38,126 bases of DNA from Lachnospiraceae bacterium (GCA_017622795.1 JAGAQI010000063.1:1-38126); one strand, 5' to 3'; counted from the stretch's first letter, positions 8,249-16,557 are shown. Notes: generated from the sequence alone by a model not told the origin. Numbers and translations: made by a program.

Positions 8249-10237
8249 ATGAAATTCGAATTTAATAAAACATCTTGGACAACTTTAGAAGAGGGCGAAA
8301 AAAACTGTTACCTCATAGCAAACGGTCTTGGTGGCTATAACAGCATGAATCTGGTGGGCGGTTTGACCCGCGGCGACCAGGCCTTCTTTATGTCGGCAAA
8401 AAAGGCACCGAATGTACGCTGGAACATGGTTACCGGTTTGTTAGAAACTTTAACGGTAGATGGAAAGGAATATGCTCTTACATCCCAGCGTATGCAGGGA
8501 AAAGAAGATTTGGAAGGTTTCCGTTATCTGGAAAGCTTTACTTTTGATAATTATCCGCAGTGGGTTTATAAAGTAGCAGGCGTTACCGTAACCAAAACCA
8601 TTGTGATGGTGCAGGGTGAAAACACCGTGGCAGTAAATTATGAAATTGAAAAAGGCAATGCAAAGGAAGTTTCTCTTTCCGTGAAACCAATGCTTCGTGT
8701 GACGGCGAAGAATACCGCCTTTGATGCAGAGGATGCAGTGAAATTTGCAGTTAAGGCAACATCCGATACACAGTATACTGTTTCAAAAGCAGCCGACACT
8801 ATCTATGCTGCTACCAACGGTACCGTAACAGAAACCAAGCCGGAAGTATTCGGTCCGCTCTACTTTTCCCAGGATGAGAGAGACGGCAGAGACGAAACCG
8901 GTTTAGTACTGCTGAACCATGAAATTATGCTGACAGCAGAGCAAGAGAAAACCTTGCTTACTTGTGTATTTGGAACAAAGCCGGTGGCCTGCAGCGAAAC
9001 ATATTTTGCAAAAGCACTTCAAAACCATAAAACATACGTAAACAATCTCATGAACAACTCCAAGGTTACCTCCGAACTTGGCCGCCAGCTGTCGGTCAGT
9101 GCCGATGCCTATGTATCGGAGAGAGAATCCACGGGCGGAAAAACCATTTTGGCCGGTTTTCCATTCTTTGAAGACTGGGGAAGGGATACCATGATTGCCC
9201 TGCCGGGTATCACCATGGTCACCGGCCGTTTTGAAGAGTGTAAGAGTATTCTTCGTACCTTTGCCAAGTATGTACACAAAGGCTTGCTTCCGAACCTGTT
9301 TCCGGAGGGTGACTGCAACCCGATGTACAATTCCGTGGATGCACCGCTGTTGTTCATTAACACAGCCTATGAATATATTAAATTTTCCGGAGACGATGCA
9401 TTTACAGAAGAAATCTTCCCAGTACTGGAACCGATTGTGGAGAATTATAAAAACGGCACAGATTTCCACATTAAAATGGATACTGACGGCTTAATTTCCG
9501 CCGGCGCAGATTTAGAACAGCTTACCTGGATGGATGTGCGGGTGGGCGACCATCTGCCAACCCCAAGACACGGTAAGCCGGCAGAAATCAATGCTTACTG
9601 GTACAGCGGTTTAAAGGTAATGGAAGAGTTTGCAACAAAGCTTGGTAAAGAGACACAGGCAAAAGAATATGCTGCACTTGCAGAAAAAGTAAAGGAATCT
9701 TTCCTTAAAAAGTTCTGGAACGAAGAAGAAAATTGTTTAAAGGATGTGCTTTCAGGCAACGGAGAAGAGAATCAAATCCGTTGCAACCAGATTTGGGTAC
9801 TAACCCAGCCGTTTACCATGCTGCCGGCTGAAAAAGAAAAGCAGGTCATTGAAAAGGTAAGGGAAGAACTGTACACCACCATCGGTCTCAGAACCCTGTC
9901 GCCAAAGGACCCGGCATTCCACGATATTTACATTGGACCGATGCAGCAGAGAGACCGGGCATATCATCAGGGTACTACCTGGGCCTTCCCGCTGGGGGCT
10001 TATTACCGTGCAGCGCTTAGATTTATCCGGGAGCAGGAATTTGCGGAAAAGGCAGAATGGAAGCAGCATGTAACCGATGGCATGAAGGCATTGGAAGGAT
10101 GGCTGACCGAAGGGTGCGTAGCACAGATTGCAGAAATTTATGACGGCGGTACACCGACTGTTTCCAGAGGCTGCTATGCGCAGGCATGGAGTGTGGGCGA
10201 GCTTCTACGTGCTGTGTATGAGTTTGAACGGCTGTAG
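8249..10237 (+). CDS. Glycogen debranching enzyme, amylo-alpha-1,6-glucosidase (GH133 type)
   Basis: The 662-residue protein has an N-terminal beta domain (about residues 20-270, opening with LIANGLGGYNSMNL) and a C-terminal (alpha/alpha)6 glucosidase domain with the signature FPFFEDWGRDTMIALPGI, in which DWGRD is residues 309-313. Later motifs FPEGDCNPMYNSVDAPLLF and WMDVRVGDHLPTPRHG are also typical. The enzyme removes the alpha-1,6 branch glucose left on limit dextrins during glycogen or starch breakdown in the cytoplasm. GAGGAG lies about ten bases before the start. A terminator follows at 10278-10327. The end of this gene and its stop codon adjoin a NrdR-like box that belongs to the next transcription unit. 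Confidence 0.92.
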   Translation: MKFEFNKTSWTTLEEGEKNCYLIANGLGGYNSMNLVGGLTRGDQAFFMSAKKAPNVRWNMVTGLLETLTVDGKEYALTSQRMQGKEDLEGFRYLESFTFDNYPQWVYKVAGVTVTKTIVMVQGENTVAVNYEIEKGNAKEVSLSVKPMLRVTAKNTAFDAEDAVKFAVKATSDTQYTVSKAADTIYAATNGTVTETKPEVFGPLYFSQDERDGRDETGLVLLNHEIMLTAEQEKTLLTCVFGTKPVACSETYFAKALQNHKTYVNNLMNNSKVTSELGRQLSVSADAYVSERESTGGKTILAGFPFFEDWGRDTMIALPGITMVTGRFEECKSILRTFAKYVHKGLLPNLFPEGDCNPMYNSVDAPLLFINTAYEYIKFSGDDAFTEEIFPVLEPIVENYKNGTDFHIKMDTDGLISAGADLEQLTWMDVRVGDHLPTPRHGKPAEINAYWYSGLKVMEEFATKLGKETQAKEYAALAEKVKESFLKKFWNEEENCLKDVLSGNGEENQIRCNQIWVLTQPFTMLPAEKEKQVIEKVREELYTTIGLRTLSPKDPAFHDIYIGPMQQRDRAYHQGTTWAFPLGAYYRAALRFIREQEFAEKAEWKQHVTDGMKALEGWLTEGCVAQIAEIYDGGTPTVSRGCYAQAWSVGELLRAVYEFERL

Positions 10238-10242
10238 AACAC

Positions 10243-10258
10243 ACACAATATATAGTAG
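10243..10258 (+). promoter_or_regulatory. NrdR-box-like site 1 (distal)
   Basis: The 16-mer ACACAATATATAGTAG agrees with the NrdR consensus as I remember it (acaCwAtATaTwGtgt) at 14 of 16 positions. It starts six bases after the debranching-enzyme stop, 110 bp upstream of site 2. The surrounding 22 bases (10234-10255) are repeated at 10344-10365 with two differences. Confidence 0.55.
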
Positions 10259-10277
10259 AATTACAAAATAGAACCAC

Positions 10278-10327
10278 AAGGCATTTTAGGCAGTAATTTG
10301 GTAAAAACTGCTTGAAATGCCTTTTTT
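10278..10327 (+). terminator. Rho-independent terminator after the debranching-enzyme gene
   Basis: An imperfect stem of about 17 bp starting AAGGCATTT and ending AAATGCCTT is followed by TTTTTT. It insulates nrdD from upstream transcription. Confidence 0.88.
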
Positions 10328-10352
10328 ACATGGGCTTACTCGCGTAGAATAC

Positions 10353-10368
10353 ATACAATATATAGCGA
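10353..10368 (+). promoter_or_regulatory. NrdR-box-like site 2
   Basis: ATACAATATATAGCGA matches the NrdR consensus at 13 of 16 positions. Sixteen bases separate it from site 3, giving a 32-bp start-to-start distance, which is the three-helical-turn spacing usual for paired NrdR boxes. Confidence 0.65.
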
Positions 10369-10384
10369 CTGTGAACAAAAATAA

Positions 10385-10400
10385 AAACAAGATATTGTGG
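10385..10400 (+). promoter_or_regulatory. NrdR-box-like site 3 (proximal)
   Basis: AAACAAGATATTGTGG matches the NrdR consensus at 13 of 16 positions and ends eight bases before the -35 of the nrdD promoter. Together with site 2 it would let the NrdR repressor block polymerase when dATP is plentiful. No nrdR gene is in the window. Confidence 0.6.
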
Positions 10401-10408
10401 AATTGCTC

Positions 10409-10437
10409 TTGACGGACTAGATATCCTCTGCTAAAAT
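10409..10437 (+). promoter_or_regulatory. Promoter for nrdD-thyA and the dihydrofolate reductase gene
   Basis: TTGACG at 10409-10414, a 17-base spacer and TAAAAT at 10432-10437. It is one of the best promoter matches in the window and sits directly behind the NrdR-like boxes, leaving a leader of about 75 bases. Confidence 0.8.
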
Positions 10438-10518
10438 GGTATATAGGCGAGAATGTCCGAATGACAGAACAAAGAAAACGAAAAATAGAGGGTATATAAG
10501 TGAAAGGAGAACGAGGGC

Positions 10519-12894
10519 ATGATTAGTGTAGTAAAAAGAGACGGAGAGGTTGTAGATTTTAATCTGGCGAAAATTTCCGACGCCATTTCCAAGGCCTTTA
10601 CCGCAACACAAAAGAGTTATAATGAGGAGATTATCAGCCTGTTATCTCTTCGTGTAACTTCCGATTTCCAGGAAAAAATTAAGGGGGAAACCATCAGTGT
10701 GGAGGATATTCAGGACAGCGTAGAGCAGGTTCTGACCCAGACCGGATATACTGATGTTGCTAAGGCATATATTTTATACCGTAAGAACCGTGAAAAAATC
10801 CGTAACATGAAGTCCACATTCCTTGATTATAAGGAAATCGTAAACAGCTATGTAGACGAACTGGACTGGAGAGTTAAGGAGAATTCCACTGTTACCTATT
10901 CCGTAGGTGGTCTTATTTTACATAATTCCGGTTCTGTAACCGCAAATTACTGGCTGTCTGAAATTTATGATGAAGAAATTGCCAATGCACACCGTAATGC
11001 AGACATCCATATTCATGACTTATCCATGCTTACCGGTTACTGCGCAGGCTGGTCCTTAAAGCAGTTAATCAAAGAGGGTCTTGGCGGTATCACAGGAAAG
11101 ATTACCTCTTCTCCTGCAGGTCACCTTTCCACTCTTTGTAACCAGATGGTAAACTTTCTTGGTATCATGCAGAACGAATGGGCCGGTGCTCAGGCTTTCT
11201 CCTCCTTTGATACTTATCTGGCTCCGTTTGTAAAGGTTGACAATTTATCCTATAAAGAAGTAAAGCAGTGCATCCAGTCCTTTATTTACGGTGTTAATAC
11301 TCCAAGCCGTTGGGGTACCCAGGCACCGTTCTCCAACATTACCTTAGACTGGACCGTGCCGGCTGACCTTGCAAACCTGCCATGTATTGTTGGCGGTAAG
11401 GAACAGGATTTCTGCTATAAAGATTGTAAAAAAGAAATGGATATGGTCAATAAAGCATTTATCGAGACCATGATTGAAGGCGATGCCAACGGCAGGGGCT
11501 TCCAGTATCCGATCCCTACGTATTCCATCACCAGAGATTTTGACTGGTCTGATACAGAAAACAACCGTTTGTTATTCGAAATGACAGCAAAGTACGGTAC
11601 ACCATACTTTTCTAATTATATTAACAGTGATATGGAGCCAAGTGATGTGCGTTCCATGTGCTGCCGTCTCCGTCTTGACCTTCGTGAACTTCGTAAGAAG
11701 ACCGGCGGTTTCTTCGGTTCCGGCGAAAGCACAGGTTCCGTTGGTGTTGTTACCATTAACATGCCGCGTATTGCATACCTTGCAGAAAATGAGGAAGATT
11801 TCTTCAAGCGTTTAGACCGTATGATGGATATTTCCGCACGCTCCTTAAAGGTAAAGAGAACCATTATTTCCAAGCTGTTAGACGAAGGTTTATATCCATA
11901 TACCAAGAGATACCTCGGTACGTTTAACAACCACTTCTCCACCATCGGTCTTATCGGCATGAACGAAGTTGGCTTAAATGTGAAGTGGATTGGCAAAGAT
12001 ATGACTCACAAGGAAACCCAGGAGTTTTCCAAGAAGGTATTAAATCACATGAGAGAACGTCTCTCCGATTATCAGGAAATGTACGGTGATTTATACAACC
12101 TGGAAGCAACTCCGGCAGAGTCTACAACATATCGTCTTGCGAAGCATGACAAGAAGCACTATCCGGATATCATCACCGCAGGTAAGCCTGGTGATACTCC
12201 TTACTATACCAACAGTTCCCATCTGCCGGTTGATTTTACCGCAGATATTTTCGAGGCACTGGATATTCAGGATGAGTTACAGACACTTTACACCTCCGGA
12301 ACCGTATTCCATGCATTCCTCGGTGAAAAGCTTCCTGACTGGCAGGCAGCAGCAAAGCTGGTTCGCACTATTGCAGAAAACTACAAGCTGCCATACTACA
12401 CCATGTCTCCGGTTTACTCCATCTGTAAGACCCATGGCTACATTGCCGGTGAAGAATACACCTGTCCTCACTGTGGTGAACGTACCGAGGTTTACAGCCG
12501 TATCACCGGTTACTACCGTCCGGTTCAGAACTGGAATGCAGGTAAGAGCCAGGAATACAAGAATCGTGTAAACTACGACATGGCAGCATCCAGAGAAATG
12601 CCGGTAGGCGGACAGCCGGAAGAAACTATGAACGGTATGACCGAGCTTAAGCCGGAAAGTAAAGAAGCAGGCAAGCTTTTATTATTCACAACAAAGACCT
12701 GTCCAAACTGCCGTATTGCCAAGGAACTTTTAAAGGATATGGCATACGAAGTGGTAGACGCGGAAGAGCAGGTAGAGTTAACCAATAAGTACGGCATTAT
12801 GCAGGCGCCTACACTTGTAGAATTAAAGGATGGCGAAGTACGCAAGTATGTGAATGCTTCCAACATCAAAGCCTTTGTGGAAGGAATGAAATAA
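10519..12894 (+). CDS. nrdD: Class III anaerobic ribonucleoside-triphosphate reductase with fused redoxin domain
   Basis: The 791-residue enzyme makes dNTPs without oxygen through a glycyl radical. It starts with an ATP-cone allosteric domain (SVVKRDGEVVDFNLAKI, about residues 3-90). The catalytic barrel contains Cys381-Cys382 in RSMCCRLRLDLRE. A zinc-site region (SICKTHG and CPHCG) is followed by the radical loop RITGYYRPVQNWNAGK, with the radical on Gly664, a form like that of Thermotoga. Residues about 718-791 are an extra thioredoxin/glutaredoxin-like domain with the motif CPNC (Cys728, Cys731), which suggests the electron donor is carried in cis. The usual neighbour nrdG, encoding the radical-SAM activase, is not in this window. 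AAAGGAGA lies about eight bases before the start; thyA begins three bases after the stop. Confidence 0.95.
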   Translation: MISVVKRDGEVVDFNLAKISDAISKAFTATQKSYNEEIISLLSLRVTSDFQEKIKGETISVEDIQDSVEQVLTQTGYTDVAKAYILYRKNREKIRNMKSTFLDYKEIVNSYVDELDWRVKENSTVTYSVGGLILHNSGSVTANYWLSEIYDEEIANAHRNADIHIHDLSMLTGYCAGWSLKQLIKEGLGGITGKITSSPAGHLSTLCNQMVNFLGIMQNEWAGAQAFSSFDTYLAPFVKVDNLSYKEVKQCIQSFIYGVNTPSRWGTQAPFSNITLDWTVPADLANLPCIVGGKEQDFCYKDCKKEMDMVNKAFIETMIEGDANGRGFQYPIPTYSITRDFDWSDTENNRLLFEMTAKYGTPYFSNYINSDMEPSDVRSMCCRLRLDLRELRKKTGGFFGSGESTGSVGVVTINMPRIAYLAENEEDFFKRLDRMMDISARSLKVKRTIISKLLDEGLYPYTKRYLGTFNNHFSTIGLIGMNEVGLNVKWIGKDMTHKETQEFSKKVLNHMRERLSDYQEMYGDLYNLEATPAESTTYRLAKHDKKHYPDIITAGKPGDTPYYTNSSHLPVDFTADIFEALDIQDELQTLYTSGTVFHAFLGEKLPDWQAAAKLVRTIAENYKLPYYTMSPVYSICKTHGYIAGEEYTCPHCGERTEVYSRITGYYRPVQNWNAGKSQEYKNRVNYDMAASREMPVGGQPEETMNGMTELKPESKEAGKLLLFTTKTCPNCRIAKELLKDMAYEVVDAEEQVELTNKYGIMQAPTLVELKDGEVRKYVNASNIKAFVEGMK

Positions 12895-12897
12895 ACC

Positions 12898-13746
12898 ATG
12901 AGCTACGCAGATGATGTTTTTATCAAAATGTGTAAAGATATTATAGAAAACGGTACCAGTACCGAAGGGGAGAAGGTCCGTCCGAAGTGGGAGGACGGCT
13001 CCTTCGCCTATACCATCAAGCAGTTTGGCGTGGTAAACCGGTATGACTTATCTAAGGAATTTCCGGCACTCACCTTACGTAAAACAGGTATTAAGTCCTG
13101 TACTGATGAAATTCTTTGGATTTGGCAGCAGAAGTCCAATAATATCAAGGACTTAAAGCCAAAGATTTGGGATTCCTGGGCCGACGAAAACGGTTCCATC
13201 GGTAAAGCCTACGGTTACCAGCTGGGCGTAAAGCATCAGTACAAAGAAGGCATGATGGATCAGGTAGACCGTGTAATTTATGACTTGAAAAATAATCCGT
13301 ACAGTCGTAGAATAATGACTAACATCTACGTGCATCAGGATTTGCATGAGATGAATTTGTATCCGTGTGCTTACAGCATGACATTTAACGTGACAAAATC
13401 ACCAAACAGTGATAAACTTCGTTTAAATGCCATCTTAAACCAGCGCTCCCAGGACATTTTAGCAGCAAACAACTGGAATGTATGTCAGTATGCGGTGCTT
13501 ATCCATATGCTGGCGCAGGTGTGTGACATGGAAGTGGGCGAATTTGTACATGTCATTGCGGACGCCCATATCTACGACCGTCATATTCCAATCATCAAAG
13601 AGCTGATTGAGCGCCCTACCTATCCGGCACCAAAGTTTTGGTTAAATCCGGAGATAAAGGATTTCTATCAGTTTACAAGAGATGATGTGCGTTTGGATGA
13701 TTACATCACAGGACCGCAGGTAACCGGCATTCCGGTAGCAGTATAA
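12898..13746 (+). CDS. thyA: Thymidylate synthase
   Basis: The 282-residue protein methylates dUMP to dTMP with methylene-tetrahydrofolate. The nucleophile is Cys157 in LYPCAYSMTF; Arg137-Arg138 in YSRRIM and the NQRSQDIL and ADAHIYDRH motifs are the phosphate- and nucleotide-binding elements. The residue after the cysteine is Ala instead of the common His, and the sequence NNWNVCQYAVL recalls the subfamily of Bacillus ThyA and its phages (from memory, not verified). The gene starts three bases after nrdD, and the dihydrofolate reductase gene that regenerates its cofactor follows. The stop codon lies inside the first copy of the 34-bp hairpin repeat. Confidence 0.95.
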   Translation: MSYADDVFIKMCKDIIENGTSTEGEKVRPKWEDGSFAYTIKQFGVVNRYDLSKEFPALTLRKTGIKSCTDEILWIWQQKSNNIKDLKPKIWDSWADENGSIGKAYGYQLGVKHQYKEGMMDQVDRVIYDLKNNPYSRRIMTNIYVHQDLHEMNLYPCAYSMTFNVTKSPNSDKLRLNAILNQRSQDILAANNWNVCQYAVLIHMLAQVCDMEVGEFVHVIADAHIYDRHIPIIKELIERPTYPAPKFWLNPEIKDFYQFTRDDVRLDDYITGPQVTGIPVAV

Positions 13747-13776
13747 TACAACAGAAAACTTTGTTTTCTGATTGTC
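13743..13776 (+). repeat. 34-bp hairpin repeat, tandem copy 1
   Basis: This is an inverted-repeat unit with core CAGAAAAC-TTT-GTTTTCTG extended by ACAA/TTGT with one bulged A. It begins inside the thyA stop region and is followed immediately by a second, identical 34-bp copy. There is no T-run, so it is not a standard terminator. Confidence 0.9.
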
Positions 13777-13810
13777 ATAATACAACAGAAAACTTTGTTT
13801 TCTGATTGTC
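13777..13810 (+). repeat. 34-bp hairpin repeat, tandem copy 2
   Basis: Identical to copy 1 over all 34 bases. It ends 24 bases before the start codon of the dihydrofolate reductase gene, just upstream of its AGGAG ribosome site. A third copy with one substitution sits 22 bases before asd. Confidence 0.9.
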
Positions 13811-13834
13811 GTGAATTATGGATAGGAGATTACT

Positions 13835-14326
13835 ATGAACTTAATTGTAGCAGTAGACAAAAACTGGGCCATTGGCTGCAATAATGATTTGCTGGTTTCC
13901 ATTCCGGCGGATAAAAAGTTTTTCCGTACCGAAACTACCGGCAAGGTTATCATTATGGGAAGAAAGACATTAGAAAGTTTTCCTAACAGTCAGCCGTTAA
14001 AGGACAGAAAAAATATTGTAATTACGAGAAAAAAGGATTATAATGCAAAAGACGTTACTGTGGTTCATAGTATTGAAGAAGTATTAGAAGCAGTAAAAGA
14101 TTACAAATCCGAAGATGTTTATGTCATCGGCGGAGGAGAAATCTATAAGCAGATGCTGCCGTACTGTGACCTGGCACATGTCACAAAGATTGATTACGCA
14201 TATGCTGCAGATACCTATTTCCCTAACCTGGATGCAGATCCGGAATGGGAACTTACCGGTATTTCAGACGAACAGACCTATTATGATCTGGTGTATGAAT
14301 TCTGCAGATACGAGCGCAAGAAATAA
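13835..14326 (+). CDS. folA: Dihydrofolate reductase
   Basis: The protein has 163 residues. MNLIVAVDKNWAIGCNNDL is the N-terminal fold, Asp26 in SIPADKKFF is the catalytic acid, GRKTLESF binds NADPH and the VYVIGGGEIYKQ motif is conserved. It reduces dihydrofolate, the by-product of the upstream thymidylate synthase, to tetrahydrofolate. AGGAG lies seven bases before the start. The only DNA between it and thyA is the tandem hairpin repeat, so read-through from the nrdD promoter is likely. The symbol is used in the generic sense; the gene is also called dfrA. Confidence 0.95.
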   Translation: MNLIVAVDKNWAIGCNNDLLVSIPADKKFFRTETTGKVIIMGRKTLESFPNSQPLKDRKNIVITRKKDYNAKDVTVVHSIEEVLEAVKDYKSEDVYVIGGGEIYKQMLPYCDLAHVTKIDYAYAADTYFPNLDADPEWELTGISDEQTYYDLVYEFCRYERKK

Positions 14327-14356
14327 ATTTTATAGGGAACAGGGAGGATTATTACC

Positions 14357-15427
14357 ATGTTAGACATCAGAATTGAAAAGACAACAACTCCAAAGGCCTT
14401 GCCTGCTAAAGACAATCCATTGACCTTCGGAACCATTTTCACAGACCACATGTTTGTGATGAACTATCAAAAGGGAAAGGGTTGGTTCGATCCAAGAGTC
14501 GTACCTTATCAGCCAATTTCTTTAGAACCATCCGCAATGGTTTTCCATTACGGCCAGGAAATGTTTGAAGGCTTAAAGGCATACAGAGCTGATGACGGCA
14601 GAGCATTATTATTCCGCCCTGACATGAACGCAAAGAGAACCAACAACACCAACAAGCGTCTGTGCATCCCTGAGATTCCTGTAGAGGATTTCATTCAGGC
14701 AGTTCAGACAGTAGTTAAAGTAGATGAAGCTTGGATTCCAAACAAGCCGGGCACATCCCTTTACATCCGTCCGTTCATTATTGCAACTGACCCATTCCTT
14801 GGTGTTCGTCCATCCGATACATATTTATTTGTTATTATTTTATCTCCGGTTGGCGCTTACTATCCGGAAGGCTTAAATCCGGTTAAAATCTGGATTGAAG
14901 ATGACTATGTAAGAGCCGTTAAGGGTGGTATCGGTGAAGCTAAGACCGGTGGTAACTATGTTGCTTCCATGGCTGCACAGTTAAAGGCTCATGACGAAGG
15001 TTATTCCCAGGTTCTTTGGTTAGACGGCGTAGAACGTAAGTACATCGAAGAAGTAGGTGCCATGAACATCTTCTTCAAGATTAACGGCAAGGTTCTTACA
15101 CCAATGTTAAACGGCAGTATTCTTCCTGGTATTACAAGAAACTCTGTAATTGCCCTTTGTAAGGAATGGGGCTACGAGGTAGAAGAACGCAGAATCTCCG
15201 TAGATGAACTCTACGAAGCAAGCGTAAACGGTACTTTGGAAGAAGTTTGGGGTACCGGTACTGCAGCGGTTATTTCTCCGGTTGGCCACTTGAGATTCCA
15301 GGATACCGTAATGCAGATTAAGGACGGCGGTATCGGCGAATTAAGCCAGAAGCTTTATGACACCGTAACCGGCATCCAGCTTGGTAAGATTGAAGACACC
15401 AGAGGCTGGGTAGTTGAGGTGAAATAA
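14357..15427 (+). CDS. ilvE: Branched-chain amino acid aminotransferase
   Basis: The 356-residue fold-type IV PLP enzyme transfers the amino group between glutamate and the keto acids of Leu, Ile and Val. YGQEMFEGLKAYR, IRPFIIATDPFLGV and GEAKTGGNYVASM are typical; Lys196 in the last motif should hold PLP. LDGVERKYIEEVGAMN and WGTGTAAVISPVG complete the phosphate-binding site. The length and motifs fit the longer, eukaryote-like BCAT subtype. GGGAGG lies ten bases before the ATG. A terminator at 15444-15477 follows. It is 30 bases after the dihydrofolate reductase gene and may be read from the same transcript. Confidence 0.94.
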   Translation: MLDIRIEKTTTPKALPAKDNPLTFGTIFTDHMFVMNYQKGKGWFDPRVVPYQPISLEPSAMVFHYGQEMFEGLKAYRADDGRALLFRPDMNAKRTNNTNKRLCIPEIPVEDFIQAVQTVVKVDEAWIPNKPGTSLYIRPFIIATDPFLGVRPSDTYLFVIILSPVGAYYPEGLNPVKIWIEDDYVRAVKGGIGEAKTGGNYVASMAAQLKAHDEGYSQVLWLDGVERKYIEEVGAMNIFFKINGKVLTPMLNGSILPGITRNSVIALCKEWGYEVEERRISVDELYEASVNGTLEEVWGTGTAAVISPVGHLRFQDTVMQIKDGGIGELSQKLYDTVTGIQLGKIEDTRGWVVEVK

Positions 15428-15443
15428 ATTCACATAAGAAATC

Positions 15444-15477
15444 AAAGGCAGGAACGAACTTTTGTCCCTGCCTTTTA
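15444..15477 (+). terminator. Rho-independent terminator after ilvE
   Basis: Stem AAAGGCAGG (15444-15452) pairs with CCTGCCTTT (15467-15475) and the T-run continues to 15476. Confidence 0.8.
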
Positions 15478-15522
15478 AACGTATTACAGCTACATTACAG
15501 AAAAAAGAGAGAGGGTTAAAAT

Positions 15523-16557
15523 ATGAGCGAACTTGATTATATTGTGAAGCAGTTGGAAACACTGGTAAATATCCCGAGTCCGTCAGGCTTCACGAAGCAG
15601 GCAATTGAATATGTAGAACAGGAAGCAGCAAAGCTTGGTTATGAAACAAAGCGTTTGAGAAAAGGCGGTACCGTAATTTTTGTACCGGGTAAAAATCCAA
15701 ATCCGGATAAGGTAATCGGCGTGTCGGCCCATGTAGATACTTTGGGTGCCATGGTGCGTTCCGTAAACAGTAACGGAACCCTGCGTCTGACTTCTATCGG
15801 TGGTTTTATGATGGAATCTATCGAAAGTACCTACTGTAAAGTGCATACAAGAGAAGGAAAGACATATACTGGTACTGTTCTGACAAAGGCTCCGGCTGTC
15901 CATACCTTTGACGATGCCAGAACCATGGAACGTAAGGAAAAGAATATGGAAGTGCGTCTGGATGAGGTGGCGACCAATAAGGAGGACGTGGCTGCTCTTG
16001 GAATCGAAACCGGTGACTATATCAGCTTTGATCCATGTTTTGTGGAATGTGAAAGCGGCTACATTAAGTCCAGACATTTGGATGATAAAGCAGCGGTTGC
16101 GTTGTTGCTTGGCCTGCTTAAGTATATGAAGGATACAGGAAACCGTCCGGAATGTGATGTACAGATGGTAATTTCCAATTATGAAGAAATCGGTTTTGGT
16201 GCTACGTATATTCCGCAGGAAATTACGGAATTTGTAGCGGTAGATATGGGTGCTGTCGGTGATGACCTGGCAGGTGAGGAACGCAAGGTTTCCATTTGTG
16301 CTAAGGATGCGGGAGGTACTTATGACTATGACCTTACCGGTAAGCTGATTGCCATTGCAAAAGAAAGAAAATTAGATTATGTAGTTGATATCTTCCCGCA
16401 TTACAGCTCTGATGTTACTGCTGCGCTCCGGGGTGGAAATAACATCTGCGGTGCTCTGATCGGACCGGGTGTGCAGGCATCCCACAATATCGAAAGAACA
16501 CACCGCCTGGGGCTGGAAAATACATTAGAACTGTTAAAGGGATATTTGGAGGTATAA
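15523..16557 (+). CDS. M42-family metallo-aminopeptidase
   Basis: The 344-residue protein has all ligands of the two-metal site of family M42: His70 (SAHVD), Asp187 (HLDDKAA), Glu221/Glu222 (NYEEIGFG), Asp241 (VDMGAV) and His321 (ASHNIERTH). M42 enzymes are cytoplasmic tetrahedral complexes that trim peptides from the amino end; many are annotated as glutamyl aminopeptidase or, wrongly, endoglucanase M. The substrate cannot be read here. The ribosome site is weak (GAGAGAGGG, about eight bases upstream). The next gene starts on the base after the stop codon, so they form one unit. Confidence 0.92.
   Translation: MSELDYIVKQLETLVNIPSPSGFTKQAIEYVEQEAAKLGYETKRLRKGGTVIFVPGKNPNPDKVIGVSAHVDTLGAMVRSVNSNGTLRLTSIGGFMMESIESTYCKVHTREGKTYTGTVLTKAPAVHTFDDARTMERKEKNMEVRLDEVATNKEDVAALGIETGDYISFDPCFVECESGYIKSRHLDDKAAVALLLGLLKYMKDTGNRPECDVQMVISNYEEIGFGATYIPQEITEFVAVDMGAVGDDLAGEERKVSICAKDAGGTYDYDLTGKLIAIAKERKLDYVVDIFPHYSSDVTAALRGGNNICGALIGPGVQASHNIERTHRLGLENTLELLKGYLEV

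Noticed and set aside
8903-9469. 188-codon open frame opposite the debranching-enzyme gene
   Set aside because: It lies wholly within the conserved glucosidase gene and has no ribosome site, promoter or recognisable motif.
10234-10365. 22-bp direct repeats around the terminator considered as a mobile-element target duplication
   Set aside because: The repeats differ at two positions, the intervening DNA is just a terminator, and both copies are explained by NrdR-like boxes.
13757-13772. Hairpin repeat considered as a rho-independent terminator of thyA
   Set aside because: The stem is A/T-rich and is followed by ATTGTC and not by a T-run, and the same unit occurs inside the asd leader upstream of its own gene.
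13743-13810. Tandem 34-bp repeats considered as a CRISPR remnant
   Set aside because: The two units abut without spacers, and there are no cas genes.
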